Shown: positions 36,616 through 45,146 of the stretch, in pieces
How positions within the stretch are numbered: position 1 is the stretch's first letter
Layout: the number at the start of each line of letters is the position of its first letter
Source: Undibacterium pigrum
Lineage (GTDB): Bacteria; Pseudomonadota; Gammaproteobacteria; Burkholderiales; Burkholderiaceae_D
Reading direction: 5' to 3'
DNA length: 64,000 nt
NCBI RefSeq assembly: GCF_003201815.1
Contig: NZ_QJKB01000005.1
Location: forward strand, 186,001 to 250,000
The notes under the pieces: generated by a model
Databases searched by the model: none
Seen by the model: the letters and a program-made list of their open reading frames with translations, nothing else
What the model was told of the DNA's origin: nothing
Program-made: the position numbers and the translations under genes

Positions 36616-37326
36616 ATGTCCAGCTCTGTCATCAGCAATTTTCCCATCAATCAAAAATGGCCAGCACAACATCCTGAACGCCTGCAACTGTATTCACTGC
36701 CGACACCGAATGGCGTCAAAGTCTCCATCATGCTGGAAGAAATTGGCCTGCCGTATGAAACACATCTGGTCAATTTTGAGACCAATGACCAGACCTCGCC
36801 AGAATTTTTGTCGCTGAACCCGAATAATAAAATCCCCGCCATCATTGACCCGCAAGGCCCAGGCGATAAACCACTGGCCCTGTTTGAATCCGGTGCCATC
36901 CTGCTGTATCTGGCAGACAAGACCGGGCAGTGCATCCCCACTGATGCGGCAAAGCGTTATGAATGCATACAATGGCTGATGTTCCAGATGGGTGGCATAG
37001 GCCCCATGTTTGGTCAGCTTGGCTTCTTCAATAAGTTCGCAGGAAAAACTTACGAAGACAAACGCCCGCGCGATCGTTACGTGGCAGAATCCAAACGCCT
37101 GCTGTCTGTAGTCAACCAGCGCCTGACTGATCGCAAGTGGATCATGGGTGATACCTACACTATCGCAGACATTGCCATCTTCCCCTGGATACGCAATCTC
37201 ATTGGCTTTTACGAAGCGGGTGAACTTGTGGGCATAAATGACTTCCCGCATGTGCAGCGCGCCCTGGCCGAGTTTGTCGGGCGTCCTGCGGTGCAAAGAG
37301 GCTTGTTGATACCGGCGCGCGGATAA
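36616..37326 (+). CDS. glutathione S-transferase (YghU/YfcG-like)
   Basis: A 236-residue GST. The ATG at 36616 has AGGAAGGA 6 bases before it; longer frames upstream are not supported. The thioredoxin-like domain has LQLYSLPTPNGVKVSIMLEE, LVNFETNDQTSPEFLSLNPN and NKIPAIIDP followed by LALFESGAILLYLADKTG with the glutathione-binding E-S; the helical domain has WIMGDTYTIADIAIFPW. This pattern belongs to the nu-class (YghU/YfcG) enzymes, which often act as disulfide reductases rather than transferases. It is divergent from the NHL/M23 gene and stands alone. Confidence 0.88.
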   Translation: MSSSVISNFPINQKWPAQHPERLQLYSLPTPNGVKVSIMLEEIGLPYETHLVNFETNDQTSPEFLSLNPNNKIPAIIDPQGPGDKPLALFESGAILLYLADKTGQCIPTDAAKRYECIQWLMFQMGGIGPMFGQLGFFNKFAGKTYEDKRPRDRYVAESKRLLSVVNQRLTDRKWIMGDTYTIADIAIFPWIRNLIGFYEAGELVGINDFPHVQRALAEFVGRPAVQRGLLIPARG

Positions 37327-37459
37327 TAAAACTTCATCTTGTATTGTTATCCGATTAAACCTATAAAATATTTTTGGCGCTTTGTCGATTTGCCTGTATC
37401 CCAAACGTCATTGTCATGACGGCGCATCCTGCCCGTTGACTATTGAAGAGGAGAAAGTC

Positions 37460-37843
37460 ATGCAATACATGTTATTGATCGCTGCAAATGAAGCCGAAGA
37501 GCAACAAATTCCTGATGCCGACATGGTACAGATGATTGCCGCCTATGGTGCCTATACTGAAGCGTTGATACAGGCAGGCGCGCTGGTAGCTGGTGAGCGT
37601 TTGCGTGAGTCGACCAAGGCAACCACGGTACGTGTGCGTGAAGGCAAGACCACGGTGCTGGACGGCCCTTATGCCGAGGCCAAGGAACAACTGGGTGGCT
37701 TTTACATCATCGATGTGGCCGACCTCGATGCAGCCTTGCACTGGGCGGCGCGTTGCCCGGGTGCTGCTTATGGTTCTATCGAAGTCAGACCGATCTGGCC
37801 TACAGAAAACATGTCTGGCGACGAATGCACGGCAGCAGCCTGA
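37460..37843 (+). CDS. DGPF/YCII-domain protein, partner of the ECF42 sigma factor
   Basis: A 127-residue alpha-beta barrel protein. ATG at 37460 with GAGGAG 7 bases upstream. It shows MQYMLLIAANEAEEQQ, a helix with AYTEALIQAGALVAGERL, and the name-giving DGPYAEAKEQLGGFYIIDV (DGPF variant with Tyr) followed by EVRPIWP. Such proteins are the conserved neighbours of ECF42 sigma factors; their biochemical role is unsettled. The 3' end overlaps the sigma-factor gene by 19 bases, so expression is coupled. Confidence 0.88.
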   Translation: MQYMLLIAANEAEEQQIPDADMVQMIAAYGAYTEALIQAGALVAGERLRESTKATTVRVREGKTTVLDGPYAEAKEQLGGFYIIDVADLDAALHWAARCPGAAYGSIEVRPIWPTENMSGDECTAAA

Positions 37844-39096
37844 CTGTTGCTGGCGAAGTAGAAAAGGCTGCGAAGGTAGCACAGGCAGCCGAGGCAGCCG
37901 CCCGTAACAGTTATGGGCGGCTGGTTGCTATCCTGTCGGCACGTTCGCATGACGTGGCCTGGGCAGAAGATGCCCTGTCCACGGCTTTTGAAAATGCCCT
38001 GCAATACTGGCCGCAGACTGGCATACCGGCAAAGCCAGAAGCCTGGTTATTGACCGTGGCCAGACGTGCCATGATCGATGGTGCCCGCCAGCGGCAAACC
38101 CGGGCAGCAGCCTTGCCAGATTTACTCTTGCTCAGCGATGAGTTGATGGAGGAGGTCGACAGCGCTGCTATACCCGACCAGCGCCTGGCCCTGATGTTTG
38201 CCTGCGCCCATCCAGCCATTGATGCCAGCATGCGGGCACCGCTGATTTTACAAACCATACTGGGCCTGGACGCGGCAGCCATAGCCTCAGCCTTTCTGGT
38301 GTCGCCCGCCACCATGGCACAAAGGCTGGTGCGGGCGAAAGCCAAGATACGTGACTCTGGCATTCCCTTATTGATACCCGACCAGAGCGTCATCACAGCA
38401 AGACTGGATGCCATCAACGATGCCATCTATGCCGTTTATACCGCAGGCTGGGCAGATCTTGCAGGCGCAGAAGGGCAAACCAGTCTGGCAGATGAGGCCA
38501 TCTGGCTGGCCGATTTATTGGCTGCCCTGAAACCGGATGAACCAGAATCCCTGGGTTTGCTTGCACTCATGCTGTATACAGAATCACGACGGCCCGCCAG
38601 GCGTGATGCCAGTGGTGAGTATGTGCCACTGGCTCAGCAAGATACCCAGCTCTGGGATGGCAAACTGATACACGCCGCTGAAAAAATCCTGAAACGTGCC
38701 AGTGTCTTGCAACAGGCAGGGCGTTATCAACTGGAAGCCGCCATACAATCTGCCCATGTTGCCCGGCGCTTTAGTGGGCAGACGGACTGGCCAGCCATAG
38801 TGCAACTCTATGCGCAGTTGATGCGTATGACTGATTCGCCGGTAGTCGCCATCAACCATGCCATCGCCGTGGCAGAAACCCTTGGCCCGCAAGTAGCGCT
38901 GGATATATTGCCCACGGTACAGGTACAGCCGCGTCTGCAAAATTATCAGGCTTACTGGGCGGCGCGGGCGCATTTGCTAAGAAGTGCGGGTGAGGTGGAG
39001 CAGGCCCGACAGGCTTATGATATTGCCATAGGGCTGGAACCGGATGCAGCAGTACGGCGCTTTTTACAAAAACAGCGCTCCAGTCTGGATCAGTGA
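37825..39096 (+). CDS. ECF42-type RNA polymerase sigma factor with C-terminal TPR-like extension
   Basis: A 423-residue regulator, far longer than the usual 180-200 residues of ECF factors. The start at 37825 overlaps the DGPF gene. Sigma region 2 (about 20-85) includes YGRLVAILSARSHDVAWAED then PKAWLL-type helix PEAWLLTVARRAMIDGARQR; region 4 (about 115-180) has LILQTILGLDAAAIASAFLV and MAQRLVRAKAKIRDSG. The remaining 240 residues are helical, with DAINDAIYAVYTAGWADLAG, LLALMLYTESRRPARRD and YQAYWAARAHLLRSAGE, as in the ECF42 group where this extension is needed for activity and no anti-sigma factor is present. No anti-sigma gene is seen here either. Confidence 0.88.
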   Translation: MHGSSLTVAGEVEKAAKVAQAAEAAARNSYGRLVAILSARSHDVAWAEDALSTAFENALQYWPQTGIPAKPEAWLLTVARRAMIDGARQRQTRAAALPDLLLLSDELMEEVDSAAIPDQRLALMFACAHPAIDASMRAPLILQTILGLDAAAIASAFLVSPATMAQRLVRAKAKIRDSGIPLLIPDQSVITARLDAINDAIYAVYTAGWADLAGAEGQTSLADEAIWLADLLAALKPDEPESLGLLALMLYTESRRPARRDASGEYVPLAQQDTQLWDGKLIHAAEKILKRASVLQQAGRYQLEAAIQSAHVARRFSGQTDWPAIVQLYAQLMRMTDSPVVAINHAIAVAETLGPQVALDILPTVQVQPRLQNYQAYWAARAHLLRSAGEVEQARQAYDIAIGLEPDAAVRRFLQKQRSSLDQ

Positions 39097-39782
39097 TTTT
39101 TGCGTAACATGATTTCCAGCTTGTTTGCCAGGGCCGCATGTTTTTTATGCAGGTAGTGGTAGAGCGGGGTGGTGCTGATTGCTGGTGTCAGCATATGTAC
39201 CGTGCCTTCCAGCCCCATTTCTTTCACCAGCTGCAAGCCAGCCTGTTCATCAATGACGATCAGCTCTACTCTCTTATTCAACATTTGCCGGAAGGCTGCC
39301 TTGATATTTTGTTCGGCATGGCCGGTACTAAACCCCTGGGTGTTTTGTTCTATAAGCTTGGTGCCGGTTTCATATGAAAAACTGTGTTCACGCAAACTGT
39401 CCCAGCCCTTATCAACATCTATGCTTTTACTCAGGGCAAAAGCGACTGTGTTGGTGGTCGCCAGTGGCACCAGAATTTGCAAGAGATTAGGGTATTCCAC
39501 ACTCAGCCCTGCCTTGCGCATGAGTTCACCATCCAGTCGTCCGTTATTTGATTCTTGCAAGGCGCGGTTGCCGGGCAGGTTGACGAACTCAAGCTGCACG
39601 CCCAGCTTTTTATATTGTTCAGTCAGATAGGCAGCCGCGGCTTTTTCCATGGGGCCACCCTGACCAAAAGTGGCAATACGCAAGCTTTTTTGCTGCGCCT
39701 TGGCAGTGACAGGGGCTGTGACGCCGAGGCAAAACATGCCAAATGCATAAAGCCAAATTACGATTGTCTTGCCTGAGATCAT
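39090..39782 (-). CDS. periplasmic solute-binding-like protein (SBP family 3 type)
   Basis: A 230-residue exported protein. The signal peptide is IVIWLYAFGMFCLGVTAPVTA. The mature part resembles short periplasmic binding-like proteins: LRIATFGQGGPMEKAAAAYL, LVQLEF-like QLEFVNLPGNRALQESNNGR, DGELMRKAGLSVEYPNLLQI, and VELIVIDEQAGLQLVKEMGL. There is no transporter gene nearby, so an orphan sensor-like role is possible. GGAG lies 7 bases upstream of the ATG. Its 3' end overlaps the convergent sigma-factor gene by 7 bases. Confidence 0.75.
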   Translation of the reverse strand: MISGKTIVIWLYAFGMFCLGVTAPVTAKAQQKSLRIATFGQGGPMEKAAAAYLTEQYKKLGVQLEFVNLPGNRALQESNNGRLDGELMRKAGLSVEYPNLLQILVPLATTNTVAFALSKSIDVDKGWDSLREHSFSYETGTKLIEQNTQGFSTGHAEQNIKAAFRQMLNKRVELIVIDEQAGLQLVKEMGLEGTVHMLTPAISTTPLYHYLHKKHAALANKLEIMLRKNH

Positions 39783-39933
39783 GCCTGAACTCCATCTCCA
39801 TCACTGGAAGTTTGTTTCTTGCAAGGATTGCCATGTCAGATCGACCATGCCAGATTAGCATGTCAGGATATATTATGCAGGCAAACGCCAATACGGTTAG
39901 AATCTCGCCTGTCTAAAATAAATGGGCGAGAGC

Positions 39934-40611
39934 ATGAACGCAACAAGCAACACTGGATTGACTCCACAGCAATTATTTGAAAACAACCGCAACTGGGCTG
40001 CTGCCATTACGGCAAAAGATGCTGATTTCTTCAAGAAACTTGCTGCACAGCAAAGCCCTGAATACTTATGGATAGGCTGCTCTGACAGCCGCGTTCCAGC
40101 AAATGAATTACTTGGCCTCTTGCCCGGCGAATTATTTGTCCACCGCAATATTGCCAACGTCGTTGTTCACTCTGACCTGAATTGCCTGTCTGTATTGCAA
40201 TTCGCGATAGAAGTGCTGCAAGTCAAACATATCATCATCTGCGGCCATTATGGTTGCTCAGGTGTACATGCCGCATTGACCAAGCGCCGTGTTGGCCTGG
40301 CCGATAACTGGTTGCGCCATGTACAGGACGTGCATCAAAAGCATGAAAAATACCTGGGTGAGGCACTGTCTTTGCAGCAACAAAGCGAACGCCTGTGCGA
40401 ATTGAATGTCATTGAACAAGTCGTCAACCTGTGCCAGACCACCATCGTGCAAGATGCCTGGGACCGTGGTCAGCCAGTAACCGTACATGGTTGGGTATAT
40501 GGCTTGCGTGATGGTTTGCTCAGTGAACTGGGCATGACAGTCAGCTCTGCTGACGAACTGGCACCGCATCTGGAATCCAGTCTGGCACGTTATGATGAAG
40601 TAGCAAAATAA
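39934..40611 (+). CDS. can: beta-class carbonic anhydrase
   Basis: A 225-residue zinc enzyme that hydrates CO2 to bicarbonate in the cytosol. The ATG at 39934 (MNATSN) follows GGGCGAG; an ATG four codons earlier (39922) is less likely. Zinc ligands and active site are visible: WIGCSDSRVPANELL with Cys and the Asp-Arg dyad, GELFVHRNIANVV, and IICGHYGCSGVHAA with His and Cys. Length is normal. It lies upstream of the photolyase cassette but is separated by a hairpin, so it is probably a separate unit. Confidence 0.94.
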   Translation: MNATSNTGLTPQQLFENNRNWAAAITAKDADFFKKLAAQQSPEYLWIGCSDSRVPANELLGLLPGELFVHRNIANVVVHSDLNCLSVLQFAIEVLQVKHIIICGHYGCSGVHAALTKRRVGLADNWLRHVQDVHQKHEKYLGEALSLQQQSERLCELNVIEQVVNLCQTTIVQDAWDRGQPVTVHGWVYGLRDGLLSELGMTVSSADELAPHLESSLARYDEVAK

Positions 40612-40624
40612 GCGGTAAGCATTA

Positions 40625-40651
40625 TAGATGGCTGCATAATGCAGCTATCTA
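40625..40651 (+). terminator. hairpin after carbonic anhydrase gene
   Basis: Inverted repeat TAGATGGCTGCA / TGCAGCTATCTA with a 3-base loop, one G-T pair, 13 bases after the stop. The T-run is poor, so termination strength is uncertain. Confidence 0.55.
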
Positions 40652-40694
40652 CACATTTGCATGATCGCGGTATCTTCTTGCAGAGGCTATCCAA

Positions 40695-40850
40695 ATGAAG
40701 ATGCGAAAAAAATCAGACTTGCCCAGCAAACTTTGCCAGACTTGCGGCTTGCCATTCAACTGGCGCAAAAAGTGGGAGAAAGTCTGGGACGAGGTCAAGT
40801 ACTGTTCCCAGCGTTGCCGCAGCAATGGTAATAGCAAGCCTCAGGCTTGA
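40695..40850 (+). CDS. DUF2256 small zinc-finger-like protein, photolyase-associated
   Basis: A 51-residue protein beginning [20 protein letters not shown] and continuing with [20 protein letters not shown] then CR. The CxxC (CQTC) and CSQRC cysteine pairs and the Trp-rich middle are the complete DUF2256 signature. These proteins are nearly always encoded beside cryptochrome/photolyase genes; their role is unknown, perhaps cofactor handling. Its stop overlaps a TTG in the photolyase frame, and the photolyase ATG is 26 bases further on, so the two are surely one transcript. Confidence 0.92.
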   Translation: MKMRKKSDLPSKLCQTCGLPFNWRKKWEKVWDEVKYCSQRCRSNGNSKPQA

Positions 40851-40876
40851 GCGCTGTTACCAAATTGGAATACGCC

Positions 40877-42460
40877 ATGCAATCTGCTGTACCCAATATA
40901 TCCACTGCATCCAAAACCGCCACTACAGCCGCGACGACTTTGCGCCTGATCCTGGGTGATCAGCTCAATCCTGAACATAGCTGGTTCAGTAAAATTTCTG
41001 ACGATGTGGTTTACGTCATGATGGAAATCCGTCAAGAGACAGATTACGTCCTCCATCATGCGCAAAAAATTATCGCCATCTTCGCCGCCATGCGCGAGCT
41101 GGCTGAGCAACTCCGGGCTGCTGGTCATCGCCTGCATTATCTGGCGATAAATGATGCGGACAATACGCAATCACTGGCAGCCAATCTCGACTGGCTGCTG
41201 GCACGTTATCAATGCAGCCAGTTTGAGTATCAGGAACCTGACGAATTCAGGCTCGATGCACAACTTGCAGCTTACAGCGACGCCAGCAAGATCAACTGCC
41301 GCATGCGCAGCAGTGAACACTTTTTTACCCGCCGTGATGAAGCCGCCATCCTGTTTGAAGGCCGCAAGAAATGGTTGATGGAAAATTTCTATCGCCACAT
41401 GCGCGTCAAGCATCAGGTCTTGCTGGAAGAGGCCAACAAACCAGTCGGCGGCCAGTGGAATTATGACCACGACAACCGCAAAGCCTGGCCAGGCATACCC
41501 TGGGAACCGGCAGATTTCCGGCCACGACATGACCATTCAGCCTTGTGGAAAACCATACAGCAGGCAGGCATCAATAGCTTTGGCGAGGCAAATGCAGCTA
41601 ACTTTTCCTGGCCGCTGAACCGGGCAGAAGCACTGGACCAACTCGATGCCTTTATCCGGCATGCCTTGCCGCATTTTGGTGAATTCCAGGATGCCATGAG
41701 CAGCAAGTCATGGCGCTTGTTTCATTCACTGATTTCTTTTGCTCTGAATGTCAAAATGCTGCATCCGCAAGAAGTGGTCAGCAAGGTCGACGCCGCACTC
41801 TGGGCAGGTCATGCCGCCTTGCCTGCGGTAGAAGGCTATATACGCCAGATACTGGGCTGGCGCGAATATGTACGTGGTATCTACTGGGCGCAAATGCCCG
41901 GCTATGCAGAGCATAATTTCTTTGCGCATGAGGCAGAATTACCTTCATGGTTCTGGACTGGCAAAACAAAAATGCGTTGCCTCTCCAGCGCCATCACGCA
42001 ATCGCTGGAACATGCTCATGCCCACCACATACAGCGCCTGATGGTCATCGGCAATTTTGCCTTGCTGGCGGGTCTGCAGCCACAACAGGTACATCGCTGG
42101 TATCTGGGTATTTATATTGATGCATTCGAATGGGTAGAGTTACCCAATACACTGGGCATGAGCCAGTTTGCTGATGGTGGCATGCTGGCGACCAAGCCTT
42201 ATGTATCAGCCGCTGCCTATATCGACAAAATGAGCGACTATTGCAAGGGCTGTCACTACGATAAAAAGCAGCGCACTGGCGATAATGCTTGCCCCTACAA
42301 TGCCCTGTACTGGGATTTTTTTGCCCGCAATGAAGACAAGTTATCCAGCAACCCGCGCATAGGCATGGTCTACCCGCAACTCAGGAAAATGGATAAAGAT
42401 GTCTTGCAAGCGCTGCGCGACCGGGCAATAGACATACGTGCCAGACTAGATGATCTTTAA
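40877..42460 (+). CDS. FeS-type bacterial cryptochrome/photolyase (PhrB/CryB-like)
   Basis: A 527-residue flavoprotein of the FeS-BCP group, which repairs (6-4) photoproducts or senses blue light. It opens with LRLILGDQLNPEHSWFSKIS, typical of the group. The FAD region has ASRCLSS-like MRCLSSAITQSLEHAHAHH and VELPNTLGMSQFADGG, and the iron-sulfur site is complete: one Cys in MRCLS, then CKGC and, after 12 residues, CPYNALYW, the same spacing as in Agrobacterium PhrB. ATG at 40877 is preferred; TTG at 40847, overlapping the previous stop, would add ten residues. It is the centre of a four-gene cassette. Confidence 0.92.
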   Translation: MQSAVPNISTASKTATTAATTLRLILGDQLNPEHSWFSKISDDVVYVMMEIRQETDYVLHHAQKIIAIFAAMRELAEQLRAAGHRLHYLAINDADNTQSLAANLDWLLARYQCSQFEYQEPDEFRLDAQLAAYSDASKINCRMRSSEHFFTRRDEAAILFEGRKKWLMENFYRHMRVKHQVLLEEANKPVGGQWNYDHDNRKAWPGIPWEPADFRPRHDHSALWKTIQQAGINSFGEANAANFSWPLNRAEALDQLDAFIRHALPHFGEFQDAMSSKSWRLFHSLISFALNVKMLHPQEVVSKVDAALWAGHAALPAVEGYIRQILGWREYVRGIYWAQMPGYAEHNFFAHEAELPSWFWTGKTKMRCLSSAITQSLEHAHAHHIQRLMVIGNFALLAGLQPQQVHRWYLGIYIDAFEWVELPNTLGMSQFADGGMLATKPYVSAAAYIDKMSDYCKGCHYDKKQRTGDNACPYNALYWDFFARNEDKLSSNPRIGMVYPQLRKMDKDVLQALRDRAIDIRARLDDL

Positions 42461-42490
42461 GTAGATGTAGCACCATCTGAAAGCCAAAAA

Positions 42491-42730
42491 ATGAATCCCA
42501 TACAGCCAAACAAGCTCATGCTATCCAAATGGACTGCAGTGCAGGTCGTTGCAAAGCAAAAGCATTTTCTGGTCAGTAAAGTCTATTTGCCTGAGTTGCA
42601 AGAAGGGCAGGTCGTTATTAATGCCCAGGTGGAATTTGTTGAACTCGAAGCCGTGTATACCAAGGCCAAACGCAAGATCGCCTGGCGTGAACTGGCTGAC
42701 ACGACAATGTGGAAGCAAGGATGGGTGTGA
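42491..42730 (+). CDS. TIGR02450-family Trp-rich protein
   Basis: A 79-residue protein: NKLMLSKWTAVQVVAKQKHF, LVSKVYLPELQEGQVV, VELEAVYTKAKRKIAWRELA and a closing MWKQGWV. This is the TIGR02450 (DUF2389-like) pattern of small tryptophan-rich proteins commonly found next to cryptochrome genes. Function unknown. It is 30 bases after the photolyase and its TGA overlaps the start of the SDR gene (TGATG). Confidence 0.85.
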   Translation: MNPIQPNKLMLSKWTAVQVVAKQKHFLVSKVYLPELQEGQVVINAQVEFVELEAVYTKAKRKIAWRELADTTMWKQGWV

Positions 42731-43440
42731 TGCCAGATACGCTATTACCTTCGTTCCCACAGAATTTCAGGGCATTAATTATCGGCGCATCTGGCGGCAT
42801 AGGTGCAGCGTTTGTGGACTTGTTGCGCGAGCAAAATAATTGCGCCATCATTGAATGCCTGCACCGCCAAAGCCAGCCAGCACTCGACTTTGTTAATGAA
42901 GCCAGCATTGCTGAAGCAGCGTCTGCGATGAAACAGCGTGGCCCTTTTCATCTCATCATCAATGCCACCGGCGTATTGCATACTGCTGACTTTATGCCCG
43001 AGAAAAAACTGGCCGATTTGCAGTATGAACAAATGCAGGCGACCTTCCTCGTCAATACTTTTGGTCCGGCCATGCTCCTGCGTCACTTTACTCCCCTGCT
43101 CGACAAGCAAAGAGGCGTCATGGCCATGTTGTCCGCCAAGGTTGGCAGCATAGAAGATAACCGCCTTGGCGGCTGGTATAGTTATCGCGCATCCAAGGCG
43201 GCGCTGAACATGATGATCAGGACTGCCGCCATAGAACTCAAGCGCACCCATCCCAATGCAGTGTTATTTGCCCTGCATCCCGGCACGGTCAACACCGCAT
43301 TGTCACAGCCTTTTCGCGGTGCCAGCATAGGCCGCCCTGTGTCACAGGCAGCCAGTGAAATGCTGGCTGTGATCGACAGCATGCAGCCTGCACAATCGGG
43401 CGAGTTTTATACCTATGCTGGAGAGACGCTGCCCTGGTAA
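42730..43440 (+). CDS. SDR family oxidoreductase (CsgA-like)
   Basis: A 236-residue short-chain dehydrogenase. ATG at 42730 overlaps the preceding stop and has AAGGA 8 bases upstream. It has ALIIGASGGIGAAFVDLLRE (NAD(P) site), LIINATGVLH (NAG-like motif), MLSAKVGSIEDN with the catalytic Ser region, and YSYRASKAALNM with YxxxK. The closest general type is the C-factor (CsgA)-like SDR group often seen at the end of photolyase cassettes. Substrate unknown. Confidence 0.88.
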   Translation: MPDTLLPSFPQNFRALIIGASGGIGAAFVDLLREQNNCAIIECLHRQSQPALDFVNEASIAEAASAMKQRGPFHLIINATGVLHTADFMPEKKLADLQYEQMQATFLVNTFGPAMLLRHFTPLLDKQRGVMAMLSAKVGSIEDNRLGGWYSYRASKAALNMMIRTAAIELKRTHPNAVLFALHPGTVNTALSQPFRGASIGRPVSQAASEMLAVIDSMQPAQSGEFYTYAGETLPW

Positions 43441-43444
43441 TTCC

Positions 43445-44062
43445 TCAGATCAGTTGCATCACTTCATGCAACTGCTTGCGCGGTTTTTGCGGCCAGTTGC
43501 CTGGCGCCGCATAACCCACCGTGAGCAGCATGACCGGGATTTCTGTCTCATGCAAATCAAATTCACGTGACACCGCATCTGCATCAAAGCCACTCAGGGC
43601 GCAAGATGCCAGCCCCTTGCCCTGTGCTGCCAGCATCAGGGTCATCGCCGCCAGTGATGCTGAGCGTAATGCTTCATCCCTTTGCAGCACAGCATTATTA
43701 GTATGACTTTGCTCTGCCATGCCTACCCATGTTGTCAGCATTTTGTCATCAATGATTCCGGCATTAACAGCAGGGCGCAAGGCAGGTTCCAGTTGCGTGT
43801 GCGCATTCAAGGTGCCGCAGATAATGAAAGTTACAGCAGCATCGTTGACCTTTTGCTGATTAAACGCCGCCGCCTGCAAACGCTGTTTGGCTTCATCGCT
43901 GACAACCGCCAAAAATTTCCAGTTCTGGAAGTTATAGGCAGAAGGTGCCAGCGTCGCCAGGCGCACCAGTTCGCTGATCTCGCTATTGCTGAGTTTGCGG
44001 CTGGAGTCATAATTATTGGCAGAGACGCGAGACTCGATAATTTCTTGTATGGATGGGTGCAT
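43445..44062 (-). CDS. nitroreductase-family FMN oxidoreductase
   Basis: A 205-residue FMN enzyme. ATG at 44062 with AAGGAAA 7 bases before it; a longer frame upstream lacks family similarity. It shows IIESRVSANNYDSS, a helix with LVRLATLAPSAYNFQNWKFL (FMN phosphate and ring contacts), and AQGKGLASCALSGFDADAV. The short length matches the MhqN/YdgI-type group. The substrate (quinones or nitro compounds) is unknown. It converges on the SDR gene with 4 bases between and follows the EamA gene on the same strand. Confidence 0.87.
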   Translation of the reverse strand: MHPSIQEIIESRVSANNYDSSRKLSNSEISELVRLATLAPSAYNFQNWKFLAVVSDEAKQRLQAAAFNQQKVNDAAVTFIICGTLNAHTQLEPALRPAVNAGIIDDKMLTTWVGMAEQSHTNNAVLQRDEALRSASLAAMTLMLAAQGKGLASCALSGFDADAVSREFDLHETEIPVMLLTVGYAAPGNWPQKPRKQLHEVMQLI

Positions 44063-44099
44063 TTTGTTTTCCTTGATGTAGAAGAGAGTGATAAAAATT

Positions 44100-44981
44100 T
44101 TAGGCCTGGCTACGCATACTTTTTTGCACGACGATGACGCTGGCAAGAACGATCAATAAACCCGCCAGTGACATCCCGCGCATGCTTTGATCCAGCACAA
44201 CCCAGCCCAGGATGACGGCAGTGATAGGGCTTAATAAACCCAGAGAAGACACAGCAACCGGTGACAAGCGCGCTATGCCGCGGAACCACAGGCTGTAAGC
44301 CAGCAAGGCACCAGCGATGGACAGATAGGCATAGCCCAGTATCTGCGTCAGATTCAGTGAAGGGAGTGGTGCATCCACCAGCAAGCTCAAAGGCAGCAGG
44401 ATCAAACCACCCAGTAAAAGCTGCCAGCCGGTGAACGCCAATACCGGCAAACTGCTTTGCCAGCGGCGCGACAAATACGTGCCGCCCGCCATGCAAATCG
44501 CCCCTGCTGCTGCAGCAGCCAGACCGACGGCATCCATGACAGCGGTGGCAGACAGCAAAAGCGCCGCCATGCCCAGCACCGCAAAGATGCTGGCCGTGAT
44601 TGTCACTACCGCTGGCCTGCGTTTGTCCAGCAACCAGGCCATTGCCATGATCAGCAAAGGTTGTATGGAGCCAATGACGGCAGCCATGCCACCCGGCAGG
44701 CGATAAGCAGCAATGAACAGCAGCGCCTGGAAGAAACCTATATTCAGTGCAGCCAGCACCAGCAAACGCCCCCATTCACGCGACAAGGGCAGACGCTTGC
44801 AAAACAGCACCAGCAAAATCCCGCTGGGCAGGCAGCGCAGCAGGGCGGCTGTAAATGGCCGGTCCGGCGGCAAGAATTGCGTAGTGACGATATAAGTCGA
44901 GCCCCAGATGGCAGGTGCCAGTGCAGTCAAGAAGGTATCAAGCCAGAAGTTAAGTCGGGAAGGCATATTTGCAGTTTTCAT
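44100..44981 (-). CDS. EamA (DMT) family exporter
   Basis: A 293-residue membrane protein with ten predicted helices in two EamA halves. The N-terminal FLTALAPAIWGSTYIVTTQF and the PFTAALLRCLPSGILLVLFC segment are typical of the DMT superfamily, as is AGALLAYSLWFRGIARLSPV then LGLLSPITAVILGWVVLDQS in the second half. Likely exports a small metabolite or drug. It is divergent from a MarR regulator, and two palindromic operator-like sites lie just upstream of its start. Confidence 0.88.
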   Translation of the reverse strand: MKTANMPSRLNFWLDTFLTALAPAIWGSTYIVTTQFLPPDRPFTAALLRCLPSGILLVLFCKRLPLSREWGRLLVLAALNIGFFQALLFIAAYRLPGGMAAVIGSIQPLLIMAMAWLLDKRRPAVVTITASIFAVLGMAALLLSATAVMDAVGLAAAAAGAICMAGGTYLSRRWQSSLPVLAFTGWQLLLGGLILLPLSLLVDAPLPSLNLTQILGYAYLSIAGALLAYSLWFRGIARLSPVAVSSLGLLSPITAVILGWVVLDQSMRGMSLAGLLIVLASVIVVQKSMRSQA

Positions 44982-44988
44982 GATAATG

Positions 44989-45040
44989 TCTTGAGTTCAA
45001 GATAAATCATGGTAGCACAAACTATCTTGATATCAAGATA
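44989..45040. promoter_or_regulatory. two palindromic MarR-type operators in the EamA/MarR divergent region
   Basis: A perfect 18-base palindrome TATCTTGATATCAAGATA at 45023-45040 and a closely related one, TCTTGAGTTCAAGA, at 44989-45002, whose centres are about 36 bases apart. The second is 8 bases from the EamA start codon. Shared half-site is ATCTTGA. The layout is that expected for a MarR protein repressing a divergent exporter and itself. Confidence 0.75.
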
Positions 45041-45146
45041 AATTCCCCATGCCGCGTGTGGTCTTTCAAGGCATGGACAAGGAGGCGCAGCAGCCAGCGC
45101 ATATAATGGACGCCTGCAAAGAATAAATAATCAGGGAGCAAGCAAG

